DNA of 64,000 nucleotides from contig JAQFVV010000316.1 in assembly GCA_028023455.1 (NCBI GenBank), positions 60,001 to 124,000 of the forward strand, in the 5' to 3' direction. Numbering within the stretch: the stretch's first letter is position 1; every line of letters starts with the position of its first letter. The notes under the pieces are model-generated. The model saw only the letters and a list, made by a program, of their open reading frames with translations, did not search any database and was not told the DNA's origin. Positions 1 through 10,200 of this stretch are shown here, in pieces. Made by a program: the position numbers and the translations under genes. The DNA comes from Epiperipatus broadwayi. Lineage: Eukaryota > Onychophora > Udeonychophora > Euonychophora > Peripatidae.

Positions 1-240
1 GAGAGTGACCTCTACAAATCTTAACACAAGATTACAACTTTATAAAGATAAGAATGTCTCTTATCTTCAACCTACTTTCTAATTATATAGGCAAATCTAA
101 AGCATTTCGATTTGAAAGTGCGAAGCTAGTAAATAATTCACTGATTAAGTCTAGTAACTCATTTAGAAATCAACATTCGCAGAATCTTTCGACACACAGC
201 GAGTTAATATTTAGATCTTATAATTAGAAATATTTTAAAT
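1..240. repeat. Family E/D repeat fragment at window edge
   Basis: The first ~115 bases closely match the left arm of the palindromic repeat at 45.55 kb (shared stretches include acctctRcaaatctt, cttatcttcaacctac and tataggcaaatc). The continuation (aaagcatttcgatttgaaagtg) resembles the centre of the palindrome at 22.4 kb. This links families D and E. The left end is cut by the window. No coding potential is seen. Confidence 0.6.
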
Positions 241-375
241 CAATTTAAAGTTGTAATAAATACAAAAACAAACTATAGTTAAAAAACACTATAAGAAGGA
301 GAGTGAATTAAAAAAGCTAGACTCACAAAAGAATAATTAAATTAGATAGTATTAAAGTGAGAATCTACTGAATGA

Positions 376-822
376 GGGGTTCCCAACCTTTTTGGTCACT
401 GTATCTCCTTAGCTTTTAATAAATTATCCAGTATTCCTATTCATTATAAGAAATAATCAGTTGGAAAGGGTACCATGTAGTACATCACATGCATGTGCAG
501 GCAGTAAGGATGCCTTGGAGGCAAGCTTCAAGGGAATGCTGATCTGGCAATTTCATTAGCTATACTGAATCTTAACCAGACATTTTGAGTTATTGGACAT
601 TGCAGTAAAAAAAAAGTCTATGCAACCACACTGTGTCCGGATCTGAAAAGAAACCTGAAATGTTGCTGGTATGGCTGACATGGAATAGCCCGGAAATTTT
701 TATAAAATAAGATATTTTTAGAATATATTAATAGGATACTTATTTATTTGCTATTCACTCTACTCTCCGAACAAGCTTTCAGTCTCCTCTGGGGGACTGG
801 AACCCTAGATTGGGAATCCCTG
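376..822. mobile_element. Non-autonomous hAT transposon
   Basis: A 447-bp element has imperfect terminal inverted repeats: gaggggttcccaacc at the left, and the complement of gattgggaatccctg at the right. The flanking octamers tactgaat (368-375) and tactagat (823-830) match at 6 of 8 positions, as expected for an aged hAT 8-bp target duplication. There is no reading frame inside. hAT membership rests on the TIR style and the 8-bp duplication length. Confidence 0.7.
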
Positions 823-1067
823 TACTAGATAATCTATGAAGAGTGAAAAAACTTCAAAAAATAGGGGAAACTATAGATATTTTAAATGCAGGTTAAGAAA
901 TTATTGGTCAAGCTATATAGACTAAATGTCTGCAGATAAGATATGCAAGATAATTAAAATATAATAACGTAATTAAAAAAATATTAAATTTTTCTACTAA
1001 AGTAATAAAAGATGAAGGTTATATTTGTAATTAAATTCATTAATAATAATTATTATTAATAATAATA

Positions 1068-1131
1068 CAAGCAGTTGTTCCGGGTTAGCGGGTTCGCTTC
1101 CCGGCCGATGCTATGACACATGAAAAAAAAA
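1068..1131 (+). repeat. 5'-truncated tRNA-derived SINE
   Basis: This is the 3' half of the tRNA-like SINE seen complete at 23381 and 26471. It has the B-box region gggttcgcttcccgg, the common tail gatgctatgacacatg and an A-run. The A-box half is missing, consistent with truncated reverse transcription. Confidence 0.75.
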
Positions 1132-3690
1132 ATTCATCATCATTATTTTTTCTTTCATTCTCTCTTCATTTTTTTTACCTTATGGTCTCCTCAGTCACAT
1201 TTATAGAGGATCAGTCTTTATAAACCTCTCGTGGGAATCGATTATTCTCTGCACAAAATCTTAAGGGTTTAAACATATTATTTAAGAACAATGGTAAATT
1301 TAACATTCATTTAAATAATTTCATTAATAAAATCTACTTCAATATATAAATCTGCTTGAGAATGATGGATTCAAGATCTAAAGGCTCCTCAATCTATTTC
1401 TGAGGAAGATCTAAAAATAAAATTATCAGATCGAACAATTTAATGAAAAGTGGTGCTTGTCATTCTGAAGCTTCAAGGTCACAGATCTATTGAATAAATG
1501 ATCATGATTTGACATAAATACACTTTTTTTTGTCTTTTAAAGCCTTCACTTTTATTTATTATATATTTTAGAATAAAAAGTTTAGAGTTAAAGCAGCAAA
1601 TGCCACAATAATATTTCAGGGATACTGCAAAATATAAAAATAAACAGCGCCATAATGCATTTTTTGTAAAAAATTTTACACTGACATTTGTATAAGCTTG
1701 TGCATTCCAGAAAAAGTAGAAATATATTTTAGATCACATACGGATAAGCGTTAGAGTTAATTAAAGATTAAATTTACGTTAATTGCAATAAGAACATTGC
1801 AATCGATAAATTCCAAGAAATATTTGCTGATTACGAATATTTCTTGATAAGAGACTAATTAATTAATGGAACAGATTTTTATAAATTACCTTATATGGAA
1901 ATGAATTCCTAGATACCAATTAATTGTATAAGCCTAAAACATTACCGTATATGGCAATAATTAATTAACTGTGCGAGTAATTAGAAGCTAAGATGAATTC
2001 CATTCTATGATAAAAAAAACTATAAATAAAGCAAGCAACAAAGTGTGTGGTTCATTCTCCCAGGTGATTTCCAGAGACAAGAGTGTGATGGTAGATTCAG
2101 TAAGTGTGCAGAGCTCTACAGTGAAAATGTGTTCACGAAAGTTTGAAAAACCGAAGCCAGAGTAAACCATCTATATAGCAGCCAGATGTGAAGAGCTGAT
2201 TTTCCAGAGGATTTCCAGTGAGTTTACCAAGAGTGGACAGTTGCAGATAGATAAAAGTGAAGAAACTCATAGTGACAGTCACAATGCTCTATGATAAAGC
2301 CAGATCTGTTCATGTGCAGCTGAACTGGATTGGGGCCAAAGTGTTTGAGAAGGCAGCCAGTCTTAAAGTGCTTCAGGGGAAGTAACCGAAAGAGAAATAT
2401 ATATCATGTTATGTGCATAGTAATACCTCATCAGGGAAAACTAACCAAAGGGAACTATATATATATATTGTGTTGCGTGGGTAGCAGACTGTTTGCTATT
2501 CTTATTATTTATTATTTTGTTTGTTGGCATTTAGAATGCTTGCATTTCGAACACATAGCATTTTCATTTGATGGAAATTTAAGATATAAAAAAAGTTGAA
2601 ATTAATATCTGAACTGATATAAAAGTCTATCTTCATATACCAAAGAAAGTTTTAGCCATATTGCTGCATTAATAATTATTAATAATAATGAGAGAAAAAA
2701 GGGTCTTTATAGTATTTCATATAATATTTAAAAAAAAAATCTGTATCCCATCAGATTCAAATATCTTTTAAAAATATTATTTATTTATAGTTTTATTATA
2801 ATTATTACTTATCAATTTTATAATCATTTTATTAAATCAATAAGTACAAAAAATTTTATTATAATTATGTAAAACAATGAACTATGTAAAGAAGCAAGGG
2901 TAGCCCCATGAAAAAATGGATGTATATTCATCCATACAGTGTAAAAAATGAAAATCATTATACATTGACTAAAACAGATATTAAAAACTAAATAAAAATC
3001 TTTTTTTTTAAAAAAAAAATGCTGTAATTTTCATTTCTATGTCATATATCTTTTCATAATATATATTATGCAGAATCATTCACATGTATGAATTGAAATG
3101 ACAAGAAAAGTAAATTTAAAAGAGTTAATTTCAAATGACAATTTGATTTATGAATCAAATCTTGTTTTAAAATTCTGTCACCAAACTAAATATACAGAAT
3201 TTTCTTTTAATATTTATTTCTACTTAAAACATATCTTTAGGTATAAAACCAGTATAAATCATTATTTATTATTATATATATGTTGAGTATAACCGCGGAA
3301 CAAAAAGAAATTTAGAAAAGTCAGTAATATAATTTTCATTCTTATCTAACATAAGTGAATTTAATTAATTGTTAAATCTATTATCTGCTCCAATATTTAC
3401 TAACCAAACCATAGTTTTTTTTATATTTTATCAATGAATTATTAATCTAATAAACACAATCTCCTTATACTTTGAAAAATCGTGCTGGTTGACACATATG
3501 AATTAATTAACACTTCTTTACAACTCCATTTTATAATCCAAAATTAAACATTGTAAATAATCGATATTAAAAAAAAAAACAAAGCATTTCTTTTTAAAAG
3601 TTTCTTGTTCAAATATATTCTAACAATATGCATTAATATTTTATAAGTTTGCTGCAACAAATTTTTATTTTACTAGTCAAAAAATTAAAT
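1131..3690. other. AT-rich stretch without a recognised gene
   Basis: No coding exon or known repeat is recognised. A less AT-rich island at about 2040-2400 has repeated ccagag/gatttccag words and only short chance reading frames. I cannot assign it to a family. Confidence 0.4.
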
Positions 3691-3693
3691 TTT

Positions 3694-3804
3694 GCGTTGT
3701 TAGCCGAGAGGTATCGCAGCCGCCATGCAAGCAAGTAGTTGGTTGCAGACGGGTGTGGGTTCGCGTCCCGGCAGATGCTATGACATATGAAAAAAAAAAA
3801 AAAT
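3694..3804 (+). repeat. tRNA-derived SINE, long-arm type
   Basis: The tRNA-like head has an A-box-like tagccgagaggt and a B-box-like gggttcgcgtccc, separated by an extended middle. The tail is gatgctatgacatatg followed by A's. An aaaattaaatttt motif flanks both sides and is the likely target duplication. The head differs from the tRNA-Gly-like SINEs but shares their tail. Confidence 0.8.
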
Positions 3805-4120
3805 TAAATTTTCCGTGGTAAAAATAGCTAAGAAAATGCTGATACGATAAATACTGTTTTTAAAAAACTGAATTAAAACTTTTTTTTTTTTTTACATTTA
3901 TTAAGTAATGTTTAATAATAAAAACAGAAGCCCCTTTGAAAGCTTCTCATCATTTTAATATTTGGTTTATAATTACTTATTATATATGTATACAAACATA
4001 TCCTAAATATAAGAAAGGTAAAGACAATTTTTTAAAAAAGTTAAGCATAAAGTAAAAGCAATTTATTTAACTCCACTTTGCAATAATAAAATAATCGAAT
4101 GATTTGTTACTAGGAAGACC

Positions 4121-4482
4121 GTTAAACATCACATGATCACTATTTCTTATGCTCGCCCATAACGGTTATTAAAACAGGCAAAACTCTCCATACAGTATTG
4201 CCACTCAAAGTAATCAATAGATGCCAGAAGGCTTGTGTATAAAATCCCTATCTAGTGCCTATTCATCCAATATCCCCAGACTAGTATCTAGCTAAGATGT
4301 AGGTGCAGTGCTCTCAGATCCAAGGCTCCTCACTGATGAAAGCCACAAGCTAGAAATTAATCTGATAATATTTGATAAGTAGGCACTAGATAGGGATTTT
4401 ATGCACAAGCCTTCTGGCATCTATTGATTACTCTGGCTTGCACTGAGTGGCACTATGGTATAAAGAATTTTGCCTGTTTTAA
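4121..4482. mobile_element. Family A fold-back element (A1) with hammerhead
   Basis: Two inverted copies of family A meet near 4293. The left arm reads on the minus strand (caaaactctccatacag, then gccagaaggcttgtg). The right arm reads on the plus strand and contains the ribozyme region. The outer flanks carry related words (taggaagacc and tactaagacc) that may be a decayed target duplication. No protein is encoded. Related copies are at 6829, 19370, 42963 and 44130. Confidence 0.75.
4318..4376 (+). ncRNA. Type I hammerhead ribozyme, degenerate (A1)
   Basis: The core ctgatga and stem II (agc/gct, loop cacaa) are intact and followed by gaaa. The stem III and cleavage region has changed from the family actagtc to ttaatc, and the 3' strand of stem I is altered (tgataatatttgat). 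The fold is recognisable by comparison with the copies at 19500 and 44232. It is probably inactive. Confidence 0.55.
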
Positions 4483-4929
4483 TACTAAGACCATATGATA
4501 TACAACTACCAGAAGTGACAGGTTGAAATTCAACCCTTGAATCTTTAGTTTACAAAGATTTTTTATTGATATATTTTAAAACTACAATTATATTTGTTGC
4601 ATTAAAGCAGTACTTAGAATCAAAAATCATTATTATTATTATTTTTTTTTTTGCAATTTCAACATTTTTGAAATATATTAAAATAATAAAATATGTCAAC
4701 AATTTACAAGGTTTTTGTCTGCTAAGCTCCACTAAGGCAAGCTATTTGATACCACTAATAGAACTGCCATATAAAACAACTTCATGCATTGGAGTGACTT
4801 CACTAAGTTCTGTGATTGGTGATTTATTTGTAGGGCAAGACTCGATTGTATCTTTCTGAATGGTAATTGCAGGTTTTGGTAACCATGCCAAGAGATGGAA
4901 GGTGTGGTTTTGTGAATGACACCCTATCT

Positions 4930-5215
4930 CATATTACTCTGTCATTGCAGACAACATCTCTCTACAGCAACTCTTCGACACAATGCTATACTGAAATACG
5001 TAAACAAGGCCATTAAGTCTTCTTGGACTGGTTAGGATTAACTATGCCATTCCTGATTTTGTCAATAGTTTTTGCCCTGAAATTGTTGTCATTAATGAGG
5101 ATCAAAAGATTGTCAAAATGATTAATGTCACAGTTTCTTTTGAGAATCACTATGAAGCATTCATCAGCACCAGAATTGAAAAACAGTTCAAAAATAAGAA
5201 TACAAAATCAATTTA
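4930..5215 (+). pseudogene. LINE C-terminal fragment, R2/NeSL-like
   Basis: The plus strand encodes pieces matching the C-terminus of LINEs with a restriction-like endonuclease. A TLRHNAILKYVNKAIK-type segment is followed, after a stop, by a ~50-residue open stretch containing PDFVN..CPEIVVINED and NVTVSFENHYEAF. These resemble the family pattern P-D-x-V-V, then D-V-T-x-P-F-E-x-x-x-E-A-F. The first D of DVT is N here. It is a broken relic with stops and no RT domain nearby. The clade call is from memory of the family pattern. Confidence 0.6.
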
Positions 5216-5454
5216 AAAATTACCACTATTTGGTCAATGCAGATTAAATTCATAGTAAATAATTACATTTTTAATGAGAATTTTTAATACAAAAAAGTTA
5301 TGTAATATTACAATAAATAATAAAATTGGGAACAGATTGGAAGCCTTTGACACATGGACATGGAGAAGAATGGAAAAAAAATCAGTTGGATGAATAAAAT
5401 AACAATCAAAGAAGTTTTGAAAAAAAGTAAACGAAAAAACAAGATTGAATGAGG

Positions 5455-5661
5455 AAATTTGAGATATAAAGAGAAACTGGATTGGACACACATTAAGAAG
5501 AAATTATAGTTTAAGGAAAGATGTTTTGGAGGGAATGGTTAGCGGAAAGAAGCAGATAGAATGGAAGAGATTGACATCGTTGTATGATATAAGAGGTCAA
5601 AAGAGTAACGTGAAATTGAAGAGCTGGACAAGGAAGAGAATGGAAAAGTGGATGAATTGAT
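5455..5661 (+). pseudogene. LINE ORF2 C-terminal fragment, RTE/Jockey-like
   Basis: The translation contains NWIGHTLRRN, then DVLEGMVSGKK, then LTSLYDIRG, ending at a TGA after MEKWMN. This follows the widespread LINE tail pattern W-x-G-H-x-x-R-R ... G-K-R-x-R-G-R-x-x-x-x-x-x-D-D-I. It lies just after the R2-like fragment but belongs to a different LINE type. No upstream RT is recognisable. Confidence 0.65.
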
Positions 5662-6828
5662 GATGTGACTACTCTCGGGACCTGTCTATTGGACAGAATA
5701 TCATAGATGACTAAAACATTTAATGCTAGAAATGCTCATTTTTATGAATTATTTTTATTATGGAAAAATGATTTTTATTATAAGATTTTCAAGTATGTGT
5801 AATAAATAACATATAATTTTGCATTTAGAAGCAGGTAGTTCATTTTATTTATTTTACTCCAGAACACCTACTGGGTTTGAATCTCATATCATTACTTTAG
5901 AGTGTAAGTAAAAATGGCTATTAGCTGCACAAGTGCAAATCCTATTTCTCAGTGAGGATGACATATAATCAGAAACTACTCTTGATAACTGAATATAGTA
6001 TAACCAATTAACATCTAGTAATTATTTAAACTAAAGTAGGAATAAAATACATTGAAGTAATTAAAGCCATAGTTAATGACAAAAAATATATGTAAAAAGA
6101 ATAATTCATTTTATACTTCATAAACATTTATTAGCTACATCATCAGTTTGTTAACCTATATTACCACTAATTTTTATCAGTGCATCCTTAATTTTAAACT
6201 TCACCATATTGAAAATATCCATCAATGGGGGAAAAAAACCCTCACGCCACCATATTCTCTCACTTCATATACATTTCACAAACAATCTTCACTTCCCAGA
6301 TAAACTAGATACATTAAACATCTGGTTCGCATGGCTAGGTCGACAGTTCAATATTCTTCCATGAGACCACTCTCACTTTTAATATACTCAGTCAATTTAA
6401 TAATCTTAGATGCTTTCATAAGTTCATAAAACCAAATGAGTGAATGACTTGGACATTTAATTCATATCAAAGATAATCAAGATAAAAAAAATAGTAAAGA
6501 TAATAACAGATTAAAGAAAAAAAAATACAAATGATCTATAATAATTAAAGCCCCAAAATAAGTTAATGCTCTAAATAAAACAATAAAAAAATAAAAAGTA
6601 ATTTTTTGTTATAATATAATTAAATGTTTAAGAAAATTCTTGACTTCCACTGCAACTCATAGACTGGGTTTGTGATCTAAATTTATCTGAACTGGAAAAT
6701 GACGATGTATAAATATTTTCACTATCGTCTAATGATATAAGCATGCTAATTTGATCAAATGTTTAGATGCAACATTATAATATAATGGCATGAAACAAGT
6801 TTGCTTATAGGCATATTATATTTAATAA
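5662..6828. other. AT-rich stretch, no gene recognised
   Basis: No exon or open frame of note. A B-box-like gggtttgaatctc at about 5873 might be a worn SINE, but no convincing A box accompanies it. The rest is low-complexity A+T sequence. Confidence 0.35.
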
Positions 6829-7010
6829 ACAAGGCAAAACTCTCCATACAGTAGTGCCACCCTGTGCCAACCAGAGTAATCAATGGATGGCAGAAGGCTT
6901 GCACATAAAATCCCTATCTAGTGCCTACTCATTCAATATCCCAGACTTGTTTCTGACTTGTGGCCTTCGTCAGTGAGGAGATAGTGATCATGTGATGTTT
7001 AGTAGTTTAA
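6829..7010 (-). mobile_element. Family A element, partial (A2)
   Basis: Minus-strand copy of family A. It keeps the aacaaggcaaaactc end, the gatggcagaaggctt segment and the ribozyme core, but it ends soon after the core, so the outer strand of stem I is missing. The gatcatgtgatgttta end is the one seen at the ends of A3 and A5. Confidence 0.75.
6936..6979 (-). ncRNA. Hammerhead ribozyme, partial (A2)
   Basis: On the minus strand the core is ctgacga, stem II is ggc/gtc (one G-U pair) around loop cacaa, then gaaac and agtc. Stem I keeps only its inner part (tcctca opposite tggga). The outer arm is lost by truncation. Cleavage ability is doubtful. Confidence 0.6.
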
Positions 7011-8590
7011 CATATATTTATAAACATCTAAGTGGCATTTCTTTGACATGATCTAAAATTCTCAATTGGTGTATTTTTTGGGAGATGATTCAGATTTTCC
7101 ACATTAGAGTTGTCTTTTTGTTCATTTAACTTCCAGTTTTTTTTACACTTCTCTAATGATTTGAATAATTGATCATGTACAAAATGAGACAGCTTCAAAC
7201 CAGTAATTTGTGCTTAAATTTTAAAATTCAGATCCAAGCCAAACAAATATATGGGTTTTTACATCTTTACCAAGGACTTCAACACTAATCTGCTTCTTTT
7301 TACATTCATTAAGTGCCATGACAATCTAAATAATGCAGATTTTTGTTTCCAAAGATTAATGTTCACATTTGAAAATTGGTTGCAGGATTTTCACAGAAAA
7401 TCTTTTCTGATAACTGTTGATAAATGATAAAAAAATGGCAAAAGCTGTTTATTACAAAGTACAAAAGTCAAAAAGTTAATGATATTTTGATTTCTTACAT
7501 CTATAAATGTTTATTGCAATGTTTTGCTTCTATATTACAATAAGAGTGGCAATCAAAAGAGAATTTTGTTTGATTCCATCTTAGCATTGCCAGTTTACTC
7601 TCTTTCTGAGCCTTTCTTAGTCTTGGGCAGTTAATCATGATTGGCTATTGTCCAAGTAAGCGCTTTCTAATTAAATAATTATAAATAGAAAACTCTACAT
7701 ATATATATATATATTCTCATAGGACAATTACCCTAATTTTTATTATCAAATATAAATATAAATTAATAGATAATTACACTTATATGTAACAAATGATGCG
7801 ACACAGCTTGAATTACTTTGTAGCCATGGTAATTTAATCCAACTTTTTACAATAAAAAAAAGATGCTGTCTTATTGAACAGCTAAGATTATATATGGAAA
7901 TGTTTCTTGAATCATAACAACTGGAGGAGTCAATGTTAATCAAAACTGATTTGCATCAATTGATATTTAAATGTTTGTACTACAAAGCAGAATTATTTCT
8001 ACTCATTTCAAAATTATATAAATAATTAATCAAACATCAACTATGTAATAATAAATGAATTATAATACCAATCATATATAACAAATTAGGTGGCATATTT
8101 CAAGCAATGTCAAATAATCAAATAAACTGCCCTCTTAATTTCACCAACACTTTCAGTAAGAAAATGGCCTTACTTACTGTTAAAAAATAATTAAATTACA
8201 ATAGCTAGAATGGTTGCAATATATTTCAAAGTATAGTGATTAATGCATCTTCATTGCTAATGAATTGGAATCATACGAAATCTAAAATTTTATCAGAATT
8301 TAAGCTCTCTCAGGATTTTTCTTTCAGATGATCATCTCACAGTCATTCCAGAAAGTCATTTGGTTGGCAAATAATTATTTAGTGAACTATTCTCAATGCC
8401 ATCATCACAAACTTCAGACAAACTCTCACCTTTGACATTTGTCAAGTCTGATGATTACTGACCTTATCCATGGTTTCTCAGAATAAAGATGTTGGAAAGA
8501 TTTTTGCCCCGAGATGAGCTGTTTAAAAACTATTTTACTTTTAAATAATAGCTTTAATTTTATTTTAAATTTGTGGATATAAATATATAG
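7011..8590. other. AT-rich stretch, no gene recognised
   Basis: No supported exon or repeat with clear ends. A short TA microsatellite lies near 7700. A word near 8390-8430 (cttcagacaaactc) recalls the end of family C, but the match is too short to call. Confidence 0.35.
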
Positions 8591-8662
8591 GCAGAAGTTC
8601 GAGTGCCAGAATAGATCCTTCCCAATTCCGAGTCAGATGTTCTACCAAATGCGCCAAACTGT
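8591..8662 (-). repeat. tRNA-like sequence, probable SINE head
   Basis: Read on the minus strand, this has a tRNA-like A box (tggcgcatttggtagaac), a gactc anticodon-arm region and a weak B box (cactcgaacttc). The arms do not pair well enough for a working tRNA. A tRNA-derived SINE or tRNA pseudogene is likelier. Confidence 0.4.
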
Positions 8663-8950
8663 GAAGGACATGTAAGATGTTAAAAACACAGATTTACACA
8701 TACACTACGATTCAAAGTACTGATGCACTTTCTTTTTAGCTAGAAATGTAACCAAGATTCTTTTAGATGTTACATAATTGCCAATTCCTGAAAAATAAAC
8801 AATGAAATACAAAGTTCAGGATCAAAATTTTTAGCTTCAACTAAATCTCATCAACTGGCATACTTCATATATATATATATCATCACTCATGATTTAGAAA
8901 TCAGCAGAATCCGGGGTGCTTTGAATCATATATATATATAAGTTTACTAG

Positions 8951-9289
8951 CTAGTCATATAAATCAGGAGTGGGCAATTGTTTTGGCTTGAGGGCCACAG
9001 AGGTTGGTGGAGGGTCGCATCGGGGGCCACTTTGTGGAAGCAAAGGTTCATGACACAATAAACACACTGCTTTATTCTCTGTATTACCAAAGAAATATTT
9101 GTTTGTCCATTCTTCATTAAACACATGACATTCATTACCGATTTTACATTTTTTCGGAGGGTTAATGATTTCACGAAAGTTGGAAATGTATATATTTGCT
9201 AATGCAAAGACAAAATTGAAATTAACAAGGTCAACTGGAAAAGCACTGCACATCGTATCTACACTGTGCATGTGTATTGATGTGGCCAT
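8951..9289 (-). pseudogene. hAT transposase N-terminal fragment (ZBED/GTF2IRD2-like)
   Basis: A 112-residue minus-strand frame contains KCKIGNECHVFNEEWTNKYF followed by NTENKAVCLLCHE. This matches the N-terminal region of GTF2IRD2/SCAND3-type domesticated and mobile hAT transposases: a short basic start, the F-x-E-x-W-x-x-x-Y-F-F motif, then the first Cys pair of a BED-like zinc finger. The finger's His residues, the RNase H-like catalytic core and the dimerisation domain are absent. The frame runs out through the left TIR. It cannot make an active transposase. It is useful as a diagnostic of which autonomous hAT mobilised the element. Confidence 0.7.
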
Positions 9290-9396
9290 CCAAATAGAAA
9301 ATACGAGATGACTATTCGGTCATGCATGGGAAGGAAATCTCAGTTCTAGGCGAATTTTTCTGATTGTCTTGGCAGGCCGCTATTTGCCCACCCTTG
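8965..9396. mobile_element. Non-autonomous hAT carrying a BED-finger fragment
   Basis: A 432-bp element has TIRs caggagtgggcaatt and the complement of tttgcccacccttg. The flanking octamers atataaat (8957-8964) and gtataaat (9397-9404) match at 7 of 8 positions. Inside, the minus strand keeps the N-terminal part of a transposase (next entry). A second copy lies at 52383-52838 and is about the same size. Confidence 0.85.
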
Positions 9397-9983
9397 GTAT
9401 AAATGTTATTTGATTACATTATTTCTATTATTTGTCATAATTAAGGAAGTCTATACAAATAAAAATTAATTTGTTTCAGCCTTGCTTTTGATTATCTTAT
9501 TTAATTGTATTTACATCTTTCAAGTGCTCAAATAATAATAATAATAAAATGTATTACCATCTGTTTTATAAATAAATAAATATATATATATCAAATAAGA
9601 TTATAAAAATATATATAATTACTATTCTTATCAATACAAGAAATATATGTGTGCATACTTATTCATAATCAAAATAAACGTATGTATAACATCTTTCATA
9701 AATAATAATTGACATCTGCTTTTCAATAAATGGATTCGGATGATTTCTAGATTATGATGATAATCTTGTGCCAACTGAAAGTTTCTCTGAAACTAAAGGC
9801 CTTTGTGCTGGTCTCTATTCTTAATTTTCATGAATTAGTAATTACATAACATTTACATAAAACTCAGTTTCCTTGCTAGCTAAATAAGTGCTTTGAATTA
9901 TATATTTCTAAGTTAAGCATATATGTATAATATTGAAATACAATTATAATGTATATATTAAATCTAGATGTAATTGAAAAACA

Positions 9984-10200
9984 TATGAACCCAGACTTTC
10001 ACCTCCCTACAGTCATCCACTCTATCCAATATAACCAACACACACGTGATCTCCAATTGATGAATGCTGGTTCAGCACGAAATACCTATATTGGAGATTA
10101 TTTATCTTTTTCACATTATGAGGTCATATGCATCGATTATACTGGATTGAGTGGATGACTGTAGGGAATTGAAAGTCTCGGTTCATAGCCCCTTTAATTA
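9984..10200. mobile_element. Family B fold-back element (B1) with hammerhead
   Basis: The left arm (gaacccagactttcacc, then cctacagtcatccactc) is repeated inverted at the right end (gagtggatgactgtaggg, then gaaagtctcggttc). A hammerhead lies between. Directly downstream, after a TA run, is ccgttaattaaaaac, also found at the 3' side of the PLE relic near 27.84 kb. This ties family B to that PLE. Confidence 0.75.
10049..10098 (+). ncRNA. Type I hammerhead ribozyme (B1)
   Basis: Stem I is a perfect 8-bp helix, atctccaa with ttggagat. Stem II is tgct/agca with loop ggttc, followed by c-gaaa. The core reads ttgatga instead of ctgatga, so the invariant first C is lost. Stem III (atacctat) has lost the palindrome seen in other copies. 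Structure is preserved but catalysis is probably impaired. Confidence 0.65.

Noticed and set aside
2330-2599. An 89-residue protein with several Cys
   Set aside because: No homology I recognise, no splice or promoter context, and it runs into low-complexity sequence.
5234-5493. Hydrophobic small membrane proteins on the minus strand
   Set aside because: The Phe/Leu/Ile richness comes from reading A-rich DNA on the opposite strand; a LINE fragment reads on the plus strand next to it.
9949-10158. A 69-residue protein at B1
   Set aside because: It lies across the inverted arms and ribozyme of a family B element and is not conserved in the other copies.
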